NCBI RefSeq assembly: GCF_016901855.1
Contig: NZ_JACJKY010000008.1
Location: forward strand, 80,147 to 144,146
Source of the DNA: Merdimmobilis hominis
GTDB taxonomy: Bacteria; Bacillota; Clostridia; Oscillospirales; Ruminococcaceae
Reading direction: 5' to 3'
Length of the DNA stretch: 64,000 nt
Shown here: positions 51,151 through 59,759 of the stretch, piece after piece
Position numbering within the stretch: position 1 is the first letter of the stretch
How the letters are laid out: each line of letters begins with the position of its first letter
Translations under genes and position numbers: made by a program
Notes under the pieces: model-generated
The model's input: the letters and a program-made list of their open reading frames with translations, nothing else
Told to the model about the DNA's origin: nothing
Database searches by the model: none

Positions 51151-52434
51151 CCATTCGATGGTGCCAGTCGGTTTCGGTGTCAAATCGTAAAGCACACGGT
51201 TCACGCCCGGTACCTCGCTGGTGATCCGTGCAGTAATCTTTTTGAGCAGTGCGTACGGGATTTCTTCAATCTCTGCCGTCATTGCATCAATCGTATTGAC
51301 CGCACGCAAAATAACCGGCCACTCGTCTGCACGTTTGCCTTCGCGAACACCAACCGATTTGATATCCGGTACAACGGTGAAATACTGCCAGACTTTACCC
51401 TCAAGGCCTGCTGCTGCAAACTCCTCACGCAGGATTGCGTCGGAAGCACGAACCGCCTCCAATCGATCGCGTGTGATTGCACCAAGGCAGCGAACACCCA
51501 AGCCCGGACCCGGGAACGGCTGACGATACACCATGCTATCCGGTAAACCAAGTGCCGCACCACATGCACGAACCTCATCTTTAAACAGCATTTTGAGCGG
51601 CTCGACGAGTTCAAAATCAAGATCCTCCGGCAAACCGCCGACATTATGATGCGATTTGACTACTTTCACAGTCTTTGTACCGCTTTCGATAATATCCGGA
51701 TAAATGGTGCCCTGACCGAGGAACGAAACACCCGACAGTTTGCGCGCCTCTTCCTCAAAGACACGAATAAACTCTGCACCGATGATTTTGCGTTTCTGTT
51801 CCGGATCGGAAACGCCTGCCAGTTTATCGAGGAAACGATCGACCGCATCAACATATACAAGGTTTGCATCCATCTCATCGCCAAACACACGCACAACCTG
51901 CTCCGGCTCGCCCTGACGCAGCAGGCCATGGTTTACATGGACGCAGGTGAGCTGTTTGCCGATCGCTTTAATCAGCAGTGCTGCAACGACGGAGGAATCC
52001 ACACCGCCGGAAAGCGCCAGTAGCACTTTTCCATCGCCGACCTGACGGCGGATCAGTTCGATCTGATCGGCAATGAAGTTTTCCATATTCCAGTTTGCCT
52101 GTACACCGCAGGTGTCAAACAAAAATGCACGCAGTTTTTCTGTGCGGGCATCATCGTCCTGCGGCCAGGGCGCACTGCCTTTGTGATCGACCGAAAGCAC
52201 CGGGACAGAATGCGCATAAACTTCGTCTGAAACGTCGATCTCCACACCATCGACAACACGGTTTTTACCGCCGTTTAAGATGATGCCTTTGACGTTCGGC
52301 AGTGCGTCAAGCTCTGCTTTGGTAATATCATGGGGATGAATCTCGCTGTAAACGCCGAGTGCACGGATTTCACGGGCAATCTTCGGGTTTTCTTCGCTTC
52401 CGAGATCCAAGACAACAATCATATCCTGTTTCAT
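51145..52434 (-). CDS. guaA: GMP synthase with degenerate glutaminase domain
   Basis: A 429-residue protein; GuaA usually has 510-525. The ATP-pyrophosphatase part is intact (LSGGVDSSVV at 141-150, SHHNVGGLPEDL, QPFPGPGLGVRCLG) and so is the C-terminal dimerisation domain ending PTGTIEWE. The N-terminal class I amidotransferase domain is only about 112 residues. Where other GuaA have GICYG with the catalytic Cys it reads LSVDHK, and the FHPE His/Glu segment is deleted. XMP amination should therefore depend on free ammonia or a separate subunit. The start is ATG 52,434 with GGAGG upstream. Confidence 0.93.
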   Translation of the reverse strand: MKQDMIVVLDLGSEENPKIAREIRALGVYSEIHPHDITKAELDALPNVKGIILNGGKNRVVDGVEIDVSDEVYAHSVPVLSVDHKGSAPWPQDDDARTEKLRAFLFDTCGVQANWNMENFIADQIELIRRQVGDGKVLLALSGGVDSSVVAALLIKAIGKQLTCVHVNHGLLRQGEPEQVVRVFGDEMDANLVYVDAVDRFLDKLAGVSDPEQKRKIIGAEFIRVFEEEARKLSGVSFLGQGTIYPDIIESGTKTVKVVKSHHNVGGLPEDLDFELVEPLKMLFKDEVRACGAALGLPDSMVYRQPFPGPGLGVRCLGAITRDRLEAVRASDAILREEFAAAGLEGKVWQYFTVVPDIKSVGVREGKRADEWPVILRAVNTIDAMTAEIEEIPYALLKKITARITSEVPGVNRVLYDLTPKPTGTIEWE

Positions 52435-52489
52435 GGCAGTTCCTCCGTTTTTTCCTGTTTGTTCGGGGATTTTTCCCGTTTTCAAAGTT

Positions 52490-52518
52490 ATTATACCGTA
52501 TCAAGCCATGTTTTTCAA
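52490..52518 (-). promoter_or_regulatory. guaA promoter
   Basis: The minus strand has TTGAAA (52,518-52,513) and TATAAT (52,495-52,490) with 17 bp between them, about 55 bp upstream of the start. Confidence 0.75.
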
Positions 52519-52544
52519 TACGGTTTCTGCCACGAAGCCGCAAT

Positions 52545-53045
52545 TTAAAATAATGAGGACACAACCGCTCCCCAAATAATTCCTAACAAAATCGTTGACA
52601 CGATTGCTGTGATGATACACGTTTTTCCGCACCGGATTTTTTCTGCATCATCTTTTGTGAGCATAATTGCGCCGACCATCAGCCCAACAAGCGGAATCAG
52701 AAACGAAATCACATAGTGAAACGTGAAATTTTGTCCGTATTCTTCGGACTCATCCTGCTCGTCATCGCTGTCCGTGTCATCTGAAATATAATATTTCTCC
52801 TTTAAAAGCCTGCTTCCGCAAAACGCACAGTTCTCATTGTGAGAATCGTTTGGCGCGCCGCACTTTTCGCAGGGAATCGTCGACGGCAGTTTCGCCTGTC
52901 TTTCCGCCTCTTCATGCTGTTTCTTTTGTGCCAGCAACTCTCTTAAAATACACTGCTCCTCTTCGGAATAAAACGCCTGCTGTGTGTTTAAAATCAACTC
53001 GAGATCCGTGGCTCTGTATTGTTCCATTTCATCTCTAAAACTCAT
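52545..53045 (-). CDS. zinc-ribbon membrane protein
   Basis: A 166-residue protein with an N-terminal helical region, a four-cysteine ribbon (CEKCGAPNDSHNENCAFCG near residue 59), an acidic linker (DDTDSDDEQDESEE) and two C-terminal helices (ISFLIPLVGLMVGAIML, TAIVSTILLGIIWGAVV). Such proteins are common and uncharacterised in Clostridia. It is divergent from the XRE gene, with palindromic sites in the shared upstream region, so it may be under that regulator's control. Confidence 0.75.
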   Translation of the reverse strand: MSFRDEMEQYRATDLELILNTQQAFYSEEEQCILRELLAQKKQHEEAERQAKLPSTIPCEKCGAPNDSHNENCAFCGSRLLKEKYYISDDTDSDDEQDESEEYGQNFTFHYVISFLIPLVGLMVGAIMLTKDDAEKIRCGKTCIITAIVSTILLGIIWGAVVSSLF

Positions 53046-53086
53046 AATTGGTCCCCTTCCTTTGCATATTGATGTACTGTCCTCAT

Positions 53087-53125
53087 TATACTTAATATAT
53101 TGAGTATAGTCAAGATATTAAGTAT
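53087..53125. promoter_or_regulatory. palindromic operators between divergent genes
   Basis: A near-perfect 22-bp palindrome (TATACTTAATATATTGAGTATA, quoted as halves TATACTTAATA and TATTGAGTATA) at 53,087-53,108 and an 11-bp half-site pair (53,088-53,098 with 53,115-53,125). The likely binder is the adjacent XRE protein. Confidence 0.6.
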
Positions 53126-53140
53126 GATAAAATTGATTCG

Positions 53141-53350
53141 GTGATTATATTGATCAGTTATGCGCCATTTTACGAAACGCTTTTTAAAAAAGGAATCACA
53201 GAGTATCATCTGATATTTAAGCAAGGGTTTTCCGCCAACACACTGCATCGGATGAAACAAGGAAAGCCCATCAACACAACTACATTGGATGCGCTGTGTT
53301 ATGCGCTTGACTGTGAGGTCAGTGATATTATTAAATTTGAAAAAGAATAG
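53141..53350 (+). CDS. XRE-family regulator, 69 aa
   Basis: A compact HTH protein (GFSANTLHRMKQGKPINTTT, then LDALCYALDCEVSDIIKFE) in the Cro/CI style. The start is GTG 53,141; an upstream ATG frame stops immediately. It is divergent from the zinc-ribbon gene and ends at a clear terminator. Probably an autorepressor acting on the palindromes at 53,087-53,125. Confidence 0.8.
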   Translation: MIILISYAPFYETLFKKGITEYHLIFKQGFSANTLHRMKQGKPINTTTLDALCYALDCEVSDIIKFEKE

Positions 53351-53390
53351 CGTCTGAAACGTTTTTTCGCTTCAGACGCTGTTTTTGTTT
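53349..53390 (+). terminator. terminator after the XRE gene
   Basis: AGCGTCTGAA pairs with TTCAGACGCT, followed by GTTTTTGTTTT. Confidence 0.8.
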
Positions 53391-53469
53391 TATGATGAAA
53401 CCCGATAATCTCTTTGACACTTCCACTGCGGCATACTTTATAAAAATAAAATTTCCCGGAATCTTTCAA

Positions 53470-53967
53470 TCATATTTCTTTTTCATAACAGATTTCCGTT
53501 GTCCCAAAAGAGGGTTTCGTTTTATTGGTTGGATGGAAACCCTTTGCTTCGTAAAATGCTCTGGCGCGTATATTCTCCGTAAACACCCACAGCATAACGT
53601 TGTGAAAACCCGCCTGCGAAATATCCAAAAGAAGTCGGTCCATCATTTGTCCGCCAAAGCCTTTTCGCCAATTATTCGGAAGGCTGTGAATACAGATGAT
53701 CTCCGCATATTCCGGCATATCTGCATCTCTTGCGCTGTCCCAATAAGCCATACAGTGGGCTTTCCCGTCTACTTCGCCGATATATCCATTGCCTATTCCC
53801 TCATCCAGTAAACGCTGATACATGGAAGCAGCCTTTTTTATGTCTGTGAGTCTTTCTAAAGCACTATCCGAGAGGATACCGCGAAATGCCGTTTTCCAAC
53901 TGGTTGTTTGAATCATTGCAAGGGCGGCGGCATCTTCTTTATTTACGCGCCGTATCCGATAATTCAT
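53470..53967 (-). CDS. GNAT-family N-acetyltransferase
   Basis: A 165-residue acetyltransferase of the GCN5 type. The acetyl-CoA site is seen in NNWRKGFGGQMMDRLLLD, with preceding IICIHSLP and the C-terminal NIRARAFYEAKGF. The start is ATG 53,967 with GGAGGG 7 bases upstream; a longer 6-residue frame is less likely. A perfect promoter lies just upstream. The substrate is unknown. Confidence 0.88.
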   Translation of the reverse strand: MNYRIRRVNKEDAAALAMIQTTSWKTAFRGILSDSALERLTDIKKAASMYQRLLDEGIGNGYIGEVDGKAHCMAYWDSARDADMPEYAEIICIHSLPNNWRKGFGGQMMDRLLLDISQAGFHNVMLWVFTENIRARAFYEAKGFHPTNKTKPSFGTTEICYEKEI

Positions 53968-54011
53968 ACTGTTTCCCTCCGTCAAATTCCGACTTGCTGT
54001 ATTGCAGTTTC

Positions 54012-54040
54012 AGTATATCATCAGGGGAATTCACTGTCAA
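54012..54040 (-). promoter_or_regulatory. promoter of the GNAT gene
   Basis: TTGACA (54,040-54,035) and TATACT (54,017-54,012) with exactly 17 bp between them on the minus strand. Confidence 0.8.
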
Positions 54041-54206
54041 TTTATCGGCTCTGACAAACTACTTAGATCCGCATGGTTTTCACACGAGCACTCTTATGAT
54101 AAATAAAAAAAGAGCCGGGAGCACGAAATTAGCTCCAGACTCAACGGATTACACCCGACGATTCCCTAACTTCCGTCGCGGGCACCTTATGATAAGCAAA
54201 AGAAAA

Positions 54207-54237
54207 ACCTGCGGTGCGTGAACTGCTCACCGCAGGT
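54207..54237 (-). terminator. terminator after tRNA-Ala
   Basis: ACCTGCGGTG pairs with CACCGCAGGT (perfect 10 bp), followed by TTTTCTTTT on the minus strand. Confidence 0.8.
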
Positions 54238-54238
54238 G

Positions 54239-54314
54239 TGGTGGACCCGGAGAGGATCGAACTCTTGACCTCTGCGTTGCGAACGCAGCGCTCTCCCAGC
54301 TGAGCTACGGGCCC
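54239..54314 (-). tRNA. tRNA-Ala (CGC)
   Basis: 76 nt including encoded CCA. The acceptor GGGCCCG pairs with CGGGTCC. The anticodon stem CTGCG/CGCAG carries loop TTCGCAA, so the anticodon is CGC. The T-loop is GTTCGATCC. Confidence 0.95.
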
Positions 54315-54322
54315 AAAGTAAA

Positions 54323-54349
54323 AAGTCCCGATACATTGTATCGGGACTT
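54323..54349 (-). terminator. hairpin between tRNA-Arg and tRNA-Ala
   Basis: A perfect 12-bp stem (AAGTCCCGATAC with GTATCGGGACTT) with a 3-base loop and TTTTTACTTT after it on the minus strand. The two tRNAs are thus largely separate transcripts. Confidence 0.8.
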
Positions 54350-54425
54350 GGTACGCCGGAAGGGATTCGAACCCCCGACCTTTTGATTCGTAGTCAAACA
54401 CTCTATCCAGCTGAGCTACCGGCGC
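54349..54425 (-). tRNA. tRNA-Arg (ACG)
   Basis: 77 nt including encoded CCA. The acceptor GCGCCGG pairs with CCGGCGT. The anticodon loop CTACGAA gives ACG (A34 probably modified to inosine). The T-loop is GGTTCGAATCC. Confidence 0.95.
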
Positions 54426-54563
54426 ATCATCTAACGTGCTCATATATAATACCATGCGAAATCGTGAATGTCAAGCATTTTTATCAAAAAATTTATTTTT
54501 TTATTTTTCCGCGCGAAACCCTGCATTTTTCAAAGAAAAAACCGCTTCTTCTGGATGGTTGCG

Positions 54564-54577
54564 TGACAAAATTGTCA
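54564..54577. promoter_or_regulatory. response-regulator box at the regulator promoter
   Basis: TGACAAAATTGTCA, a 6-bp inverted repeat, overlaps the -35 region of a TATAAT box at 54,600-54,605. The same box recurs before the ABC genes, so the regulator probably activates its own operon. Confidence 0.6.
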
Positions 54578-54638
54578 TGCAAAACCGTGTGGAATCCAGT
54601 ATAATAAAATCAAACCAAACCAAAAGGAGGGCGCGCTC

Positions 54639-55316
54639 TTGAATTTACTGCTCGTCGAAGACGACCGCGTCATTGCGGCCGGCCTCACCTATTCCCTCAC
54701 ACAAGAAGGCTACAGCGTCACACACTGCCCGACCTTCTCCGCCGCTTCCGATGCCATCAAAAACCAGTCATTTGCATTGTGTTTGTTTGATGTATCACTT
54801 CCCGACGGCGACGGTTTCTCGCTTTGCAAACAGGTCAAACAAAAAAGCGACACGCCGGTCATCTTTCTCACTGCACGCGACGATGAAGGCAATGTCGTCA
54901 TGGGACTCGACATTGGCGCTGATGACTATATCACAAAGCCGTTCCGCCTGCGCGAGCTGCTGTCCCGCATCCGCACCGTTTTGCGGCGTTATGGCGGCGA
55001 ATCGCAGAAAAATCAGATTACCGTTGGCGATCTTACGATCTATACAAATGAGGCGCGTGTGTTCTGTGCCGGAAACGAAGTATTGCTCACATCGCTCGAA
55101 TACCGGCTGCTGCTCATTTTCGCCTCCCACAAGGGACAAGTTCTCTCCCGCGGGCAGATTCTCTCAAGCCTCTGGGACGCAGCGGGCGACTTTGTCAACG
55201 ACAACACCCTCACCGTCTATATCAAACGGCTGCGCGAAAAAATCGAGCCTGATCCGCAATCTCCCCGCTATATTCACACTGTCCGCGGACTCGGCTACCG
55301 ATTCGGCGAACAATAA
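54639..55316 (+). CDS. OmpR/PhoB-type response regulator
   Basis: A 225-residue regulator. Receiver domain with acidic pocket VEDD and phospho-acceptor D in CLFDVSLPDGDG, T in LTAR and K in ITKPF. The winged helix begins near 130 (LTIYTNEARVF...VNDNTLTVYIKRLREKI, parts shown as LTIYTNEAR and TLTVYIKRL). The start is TTG 54,639 with AAGGAGGG upstream. It is co-transcribed with the histidine kinase and probably controls the ABC exporter downstream. Confidence 0.93.
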   Translation: MNLLLVEDDRVIAAGLTYSLTQEGYSVTHCPTFSAASDAIKNQSFALCLFDVSLPDGDGFSLCKQVKQKSDTPVIFLTARDDEGNVVMGLDIGADDYITKPFRLRELLSRIRTVLRRYGGESQKNQITVGDLTIYTNEARVFCAGNEVLLTSLEYRLLLIFASHKGQVLSRGQILSSLWDAAGDFVNDNTLTVYIKRLREKIEPDPQSPRYIHTVRGLGYRFGEQ

Positions 55317-55334
55317 GATATGAGGAGGGGACAC

Positions 55335-56336
55335 ATGAGAAACAAAAATATCAAATGGGGGATTCTGTTCTGTCTGCTTGCCGCCGGATTCCTGCTTCTT
55401 TCGCTGCTTATTTTAGGCGCTTCGGCAGAGATTCTGCTTTTCTGCGCAGGATTTGCGGGATTCGCAAGCATTCTCTATCTTCTGAGCGTATGGCAGTCAA
55501 ACCGCAAAATCGATCAGTTGTGCATGTACCTGCGGCGAATCGCAAACGGGCAGTATGACTTAGACATCCGCGACAACGAGGAAGGCAGTCTTTCTAAACT
55601 CAAAAATGATCTGTACAAGCTGACCGTACAGCTGCGCGAACAGGCGGAGCTTTTAAAAAAGGACAAAAAATATTTGGCTGACGCGCTCGCCGATATCTCT
55701 CATCAGTTAAAAACGCCGCTCACCTCCATGATGGTAATGGCGGAACTGCTCGAAGACCCGACGCTTCCTGAACACGAACGGCAGACCTTTTTAAGCGAAA
55801 TCAACCGCTCGCTTGCCAAAACACAGTGGCTCATTGAATCGCTTTTGAAGATGGCGCGGTTAGATGCCGATGCGGTACTGTTTGCTGAAGAGCAGGTCTC
55901 TGCTGCCGCGTTGATTGACGCTGCCGTTTCACCGCTCACCATCCGCGCAGAGTTAAAAGACGTGACGATCAAAACGATCGGACAAGCCGACGCGCTCCTC
56001 TGCTGTGATAAAAGCTGGACTGCTGAAGCGATCACCAATCTCATTAAAAACTGCGTTGAGCACACACCCTCCGGCGGAACCGTCACAGTATCATGCACAA
56101 ACAATCCGCTCCATTTTGAGCTGTGCATCACCGATACGGGAAACGGATTTACCCCGGAAGATCTGCCGCATATTTTTGAACGGTTTTACCGCGGAAAGGA
56201 TGCCAAAAGCGACAGTGTCGGCATCGGACTTGCGCTCTCAAAGGCGATTTTAAACCGCCAAAACGCCGAGCTTTCCGCACAGAACGTCGATTCCGGCGCG
56301 CAGTTCACTGTTCGGTTTTATAAGCTTATATTATGA
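55335..56336 (+). CDS. intramembrane-type sensor histidine kinase (BceS-like)
   Basis: A 333-residue kinase with two closely spaced helices (about 8-30 and 32-52) and almost no extracellular loop, so it probably senses through its ABC partner. H-box ALADISHQLKTPLTSMM; N-box AITNLIKNCVEHTPSGG; G boxes ITDTGNGFTPEDL and DSVGIGLALSKAIL. The start is ATG 55,335 with GAGGAGGGG 6 bases upstream; an ATG 15 bases earlier contains the site itself. Downstream lie the ABC genes. Confidence 0.92.
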   Translation: MRNKNIKWGILFCLLAAGFLLLSLLILGASAEILLFCAGFAGFASILYLLSVWQSNRKIDQLCMYLRRIANGQYDLDIRDNEEGSLSKLKNDLYKLTVQLREQAELLKKDKKYLADALADISHQLKTPLTSMMVMAELLEDPTLPEHERQTFLSEINRSLAKTQWLIESLLKMARLDADAVLFAEEQVSAAALIDAAVSPLTIRAELKDVTIKTIGQADALLCCDKSWTAEAITNLIKNCVEHTPSGGTVTVSCTNNPLHFELCITDTGNGFTPEDLPHIFERFYRGKDAKSDSVGIGLALSKAILNRQNAELSAQNVDSGAQFTVRFYKLIL

Positions 56337-56347
56337 CAAAACTGTCA
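56334..56347. promoter_or_regulatory. response-regulator box before the ABC genes
   Basis: TGACAAAACTGTCA, differing by one base from the box at 54,564-54,577. A third half-site (CTGTCATT) follows near 56,365, upstream of a TATCAT -10. Confidence 0.6.
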
Positions 56348-56422
56348 TCCGCAAAGTCACGCGGCTGTCATTCCCGACCGGTATCATAAAGACAAACAAC
56401 AACGAAAGGAGCTTTTCGGATA

Positions 56423-57106
56423 ATGGAAATTTTAACGATTGAACATTTGACGAAAATTTACGGAAAAGGTGATACCGCTGTACGCGCACTTGACGATGTA
56501 TCGTTTTCCGTTTCCAAAGGAGAATTTGTTGCGATTGTCGGACCGTCCGGTTCGGGAAAATCCACGCTTTTGCACATTTTAGGCGGCGTGGACCGTCCCA
56601 CCTCGGGCACCGTGCGCATTGAGGGCAACGACATCTACGCATTACATGAATCAAACCTCGCCATTTTCCGCCGCCGTCAGATCGGGCTCATTTATCAGTT
56701 TTACAACCTGATTCCGGTGCTCACCGTGGCGGAAAACATCACGCTGCCGCTGCGGCTGGATGGCAGAAAGGTGGATGAACAGGAGCTTTCCGGACTTCTC
56801 TCGATGCTTTCGCTTCAAAACCGTGTGAATCATCTGCCAAACCAGCTCTCCGGCGGTCAGCAGCAGCGCGTTTCCATCGGACGCGCACTCATCAACCATC
56901 CCGCACTCGTACTCGCAGACGAACCGACCGGCAACCTCGACAGCAAAAACAGCGCTGAAATCGTCGAGCTGCTAAAATACTTCAACCGTGAAATGAATCA
57001 GACGCTCATCGTCATCACCCACGACGAACGGATCGCATTGCAGGCCGACCGCATCATTGCCATCGAGGACGGCAGAATTTCCCGGGACGAGGTGGTTCGC
57101 GCATGA
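56423..57106 (+). CDS. ABC transporter ATP-binding protein (BceA/LolD-like)
   Basis: A 227-residue ATPase with Walker A GPSGSGKSTLL, Q-loop YQFYNLIP, signature LSGGQQQRVSIGRAL and Walker B VLADEPTGNLDS. AAAGGAG precedes the ATG. It overlaps the permease by 4 bases (ATGA). Together with the kinase and regulator it forms a peptide-antibiotic detoxification or exporter module; the substrate is unknown. Confidence 0.94.
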   Translation: MEILTIEHLTKIYGKGDTAVRALDDVSFSVSKGEFVAIVGPSGSGKSTLLHILGGVDRPTSGTVRIEGNDIYALHESNLAIFRRRQIGLIYQFYNLIPVLTVAENITLPLRLDGRKVDEQELSGLLSMLSLQNRVNHLPNQLSGGQQQRVSIGRALINHPALVLADEPTGNLDSKNSAEIVELLKYFNREMNQTLIVITHDERIALQADRIIAIEDGRISRDEVVRA

Positions 57107-59706
57107 ACATCATGAACCGCATCACCTTAAAGATGCTCCGGCAGAACAAACGCCGCACGATCGTCACGATCATCGGCATCATTTTGTCGACTGCCATGAT
57201 TGCCGCTGTATCAACGTTTTCGGCATCATTTTCCGATTTATTTTACCGACAGGAAATTGACTCTAGCGGCGACTGGCACGTTTCTCTGCGGAGTGCAACC
57301 AACGAAGACATCAAACGGGCGCAGTCCGACTTTTCGATCACCCGTGCCGGACGAAGCACAGAGGAAGCCACCTCGCTTGAAGAGACTTCGGAATACAGTT
57401 CCTTTTTCTCGATCATTTTCTGTGAAGAAAGCGTGCTGTCATTAAACGGCATCAAAGCATCCGAAGGACGCCTGCCAAACGCGGCAGGAGAAATCGCATT
57501 GCCTGAAGACTATAACGAACAAAACGAAAAGCCAATCACAATCGGACAGACAATCACACTTCCAATCGGTGAAGTGGTCGAAAGCGAGGATGAACAACAT
57601 TCCTGGCGCTTGTCTCCCACACGCACCGAAACCTTCACGGTGGTTGGATTTTTAGCACGTACCGGCAGTGCATTTGCCGTCAAAGACTTTTCCTATTTTG
57701 ACGCACTGCCGACAAAGAACTTCACGTTCCACATCGATCCGCTCCCCTCTTCGCTGTACGAAACCCTTTCAAACTACTCAGGTGAGATCGGTGTACAGAC
57801 GCACACCACTCTGCTTTACTACAGCGGTATTTACGGCGATATGGATATGATGGAAGCGCTGTTTGTTCCGATTGTGATTGTAGGCCTCATCATTTTCGTC
57901 GCCTCGATCATGCTCATCTACAACGCATTTTCGATCTCTGTTTCCGAGCGGAGCCGTCAGTTTGGCATGCTCGCAAGCATCGGTGCCACCCGCAAACAAA
58001 AACGCAACGCCGTTTTCTTTGAAGGGCTTGTGCTCGGTGCCATTGCCATCCCGATTGGTATTGTCTGCGGCATTATCGGCATCGGTATCACGTTCTGGGC
58101 GATATCACCTTGGATGATGGAAGCGTTCGGAATGACGGTGCCATTACAGGTCAAAGTTGTCCCGCTGGCACTGCTTGGCGCTGTGCTGTTCGCGGCTGTG
58201 ACGATTTTTGTTTCCGCATGGATTCCGGCACGACGTGCGGCACGCACCACACCGATCGACGCAATTCGCCAGACCGGCGACATCAAGCTTCGCGCCAAGA
58301 AGGTCAAAACATCAAAATTCATCGAAAAGCTGTTCGGATTTGAGGGCACACTCGCACTCAAGAATTTAAAACGGTATGCCAAACGATACCGTGCCACTGT
58401 CTTTTCGCTCACGGTAAGCATTATTCTGTTTTTGACAACCGCAACATTCACCTCCTATATGGGACAGTCGCTTTCCTTAGCACAGTCCACCATGGGCGCA
58501 GATGTGCTGTATGTCCGGTATCCGATGGAACATACACAGGAAGATGCGCCGTCGTTTCTGCCCCAAAATGTGGCCAATGAACTGCGCACCCTCGACACTG
58601 TAACACAGATGCAGGCTGGCAAAAAAATCAGTTTATACACCGAAAACGACAGCCTGTTTTCCAAGGAAATGAAAGCCTACCGCCAAGGCACTGGTACCAC
58701 CGACCCGTTCGAACTTTCTGTTCTGGCGCTCGAATCACAGAGTTTTGCTGAATACTGCAAGGAAGCCAAGTTACCCCCAGATGTTTTGAATACACCCAAC
58801 GCCGCGATTGTGGCCAATCAGGTGCGTGTTTCCTCTTCCAACCAAAAATACGCGCAAATCAACGCCTTTTCCGAGAAAACCGGTCAAACACTTCCGGTTT
58901 CATGGAACACATGGGTGTATAACGAAAACGTTCCGGAAGGCGAAGACCATGAACAGCTCATCACTGTAAACGCGGGCACGCTTACACTTGCGGCCTATAC
59001 GGATGTGCGCCCGCTTCATATGGAAAGTTCAGCATCCACGCCGACGCTGATCGTATCGGAAGAAACCTTTGACGCAATCGTCAAGTCGATCGACACAGAA
59101 ATCCACTCATCAACAATGGAAAACACCTATCCCTTCGACAGTGGACCAATCAATGTCTATACACAGATTACAGAAACATTTTCATTCAAGACAACCGATT
59201 CCCAAACGCTTGTGAACCTCTTAAACGATTACCAAGGTGAATACGGCGGATACACCTCCGATATTGCATCTCAGATGCGCACAGGCCGCCGGATGGTCGA
59301 TTTAATGAGTGTATTCTTCTACGGATTCATTACACTCATCACACTCGTCGCCGTTGCGAACGTATTCAATACGATCTCGACCGGTATTACCCTTCGCACA
59401 CGTGAATTTGCAATGCTTCGAAGCGTCGGCATGACGAAAAAGGGCTTTAACCGTATGATTCGAATGGAAAGTGTCTTTTACGGGTTAAAATCTCTGCTGT
59501 ACGGCCTTCCAGTGAGCCTTGTGCTGTGTGTGCTGATGTATATGGGATTAAACCGTGAGTTCGGATTTTCGTTCTTTTTGCCTGTTGTACCGATTCTGAT
59601 TGCTGTGTGCACCATTTTCTTCATCGTTAGTCTTACAATGCTCTACGCTTCTTCAAAAGTGAAAAAAATGAATATCGTTTCAGCACTCACATCAGAAGTC
59701 TTTTAA
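57103..59706 (+). CDS. FtsX-type ABC permease, 867 aa
   Basis: A large permease with a first helix (IVTIIGIILSTAMIAAVSTF), a 230-residue extracytoplasmic domain, then an FtsX block (FVPIVIVGLIIFVASIMLIY, with GMLASIGATRKQKR). A second extracytoplasmic domain (about 470-720) precedes a second FtsX block (GFITLITLVAVANVFNTIST, with MLRSVGMTKKGF). The two-FtsX, double-domain layout is larger than BceB, so it is more like a MacB/SalY-type exporter. It overlaps the ATPase gene by 4 bases and ends before a terminator. Confidence 0.92.
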   Translation: MNIMNRITLKMLRQNKRRTIVTIIGIILSTAMIAAVSTFSASFSDLFYRQEIDSSGDWHVSLRSATNEDIKRAQSDFSITRAGRSTEEATSLEETSEYSSFFSIIFCEESVLSLNGIKASEGRLPNAAGEIALPEDYNEQNEKPITIGQTITLPIGEVVESEDEQHSWRLSPTRTETFTVVGFLARTGSAFAVKDFSYFDALPTKNFTFHIDPLPSSLYETLSNYSGEIGVQTHTTLLYYSGIYGDMDMMEALFVPIVIVGLIIFVASIMLIYNAFSISVSERSRQFGMLASIGATRKQKRNAVFFEGLVLGAIAIPIGIVCGIIGIGITFWAISPWMMEAFGMTVPLQVKVVPLALLGAVLFAAVTIFVSAWIPARRAARTTPIDAIRQTGDIKLRAKKVKTSKFIEKLFGFEGTLALKNLKRYAKRYRATVFSLTVSIILFLTTATFTSYMGQSLSLAQSTMGADVLYVRYPMEHTQEDAPSFLPQNVANELRTLDTVTQMQAGKKISLYTENDSLFSKEMKAYRQGTGTTDPFELSVLALESQSFAEYCKEAKLPPDVLNTPNAAIVANQVRVSSSNQKYAQINAFSEKTGQTLPVSWNTWVYNENVPEGEDHEQLITVNAGTLTLAAYTDVRPLHMESSASTPTLIVSEETFDAIVKSIDTEIHSSTMENTYPFDSGPINVYTQITETFSFKTTDSQTLVNLLNDYQGEYGGYTSDIASQMRTGRRMVDLMSVFFYGFITLITLVAVANVFNTISTGITLRTREFAMLRSVGMTKKGFNRMIRMESVFYGLKSLLYGLPVSLVLCVLMYMGLNREFGFSFFLPVVPILIAVCTIFFIVSLTMLYASSKVKKMNIVSALTSEVF

Positions 59707-59712
59707 ACCGAA

Positions 59713-59746
59713 AAAACGGATATCCAAATAGGATATCCGTTTTTTA
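59713..59746. terminator. bidirectional terminator
   Basis: AACGGATATCC and GGATATCCGTT with a 5-base loop, A-run before and T-run after. It serves both the permease gene and the converging GH20 gene. Confidence 0.85.
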
Positions 59747-59759
59747 TATGCCTTATTGT

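Noticed and set aside
54090..54200. Degenerate tRNA-like or IS remnant between the GNAT gene and tRNA-Ala
   Set aside because: Only short similar phrases (CTTATGATAA twice). No cloverleaf or transposase fragment can be built.
54673..55323. 216-aa frame overlapping the response regulator
   Set aside because: Shifted frame, Ser/Pro/Arg-rich, with no domain. The regulator frame contains all expected residues.
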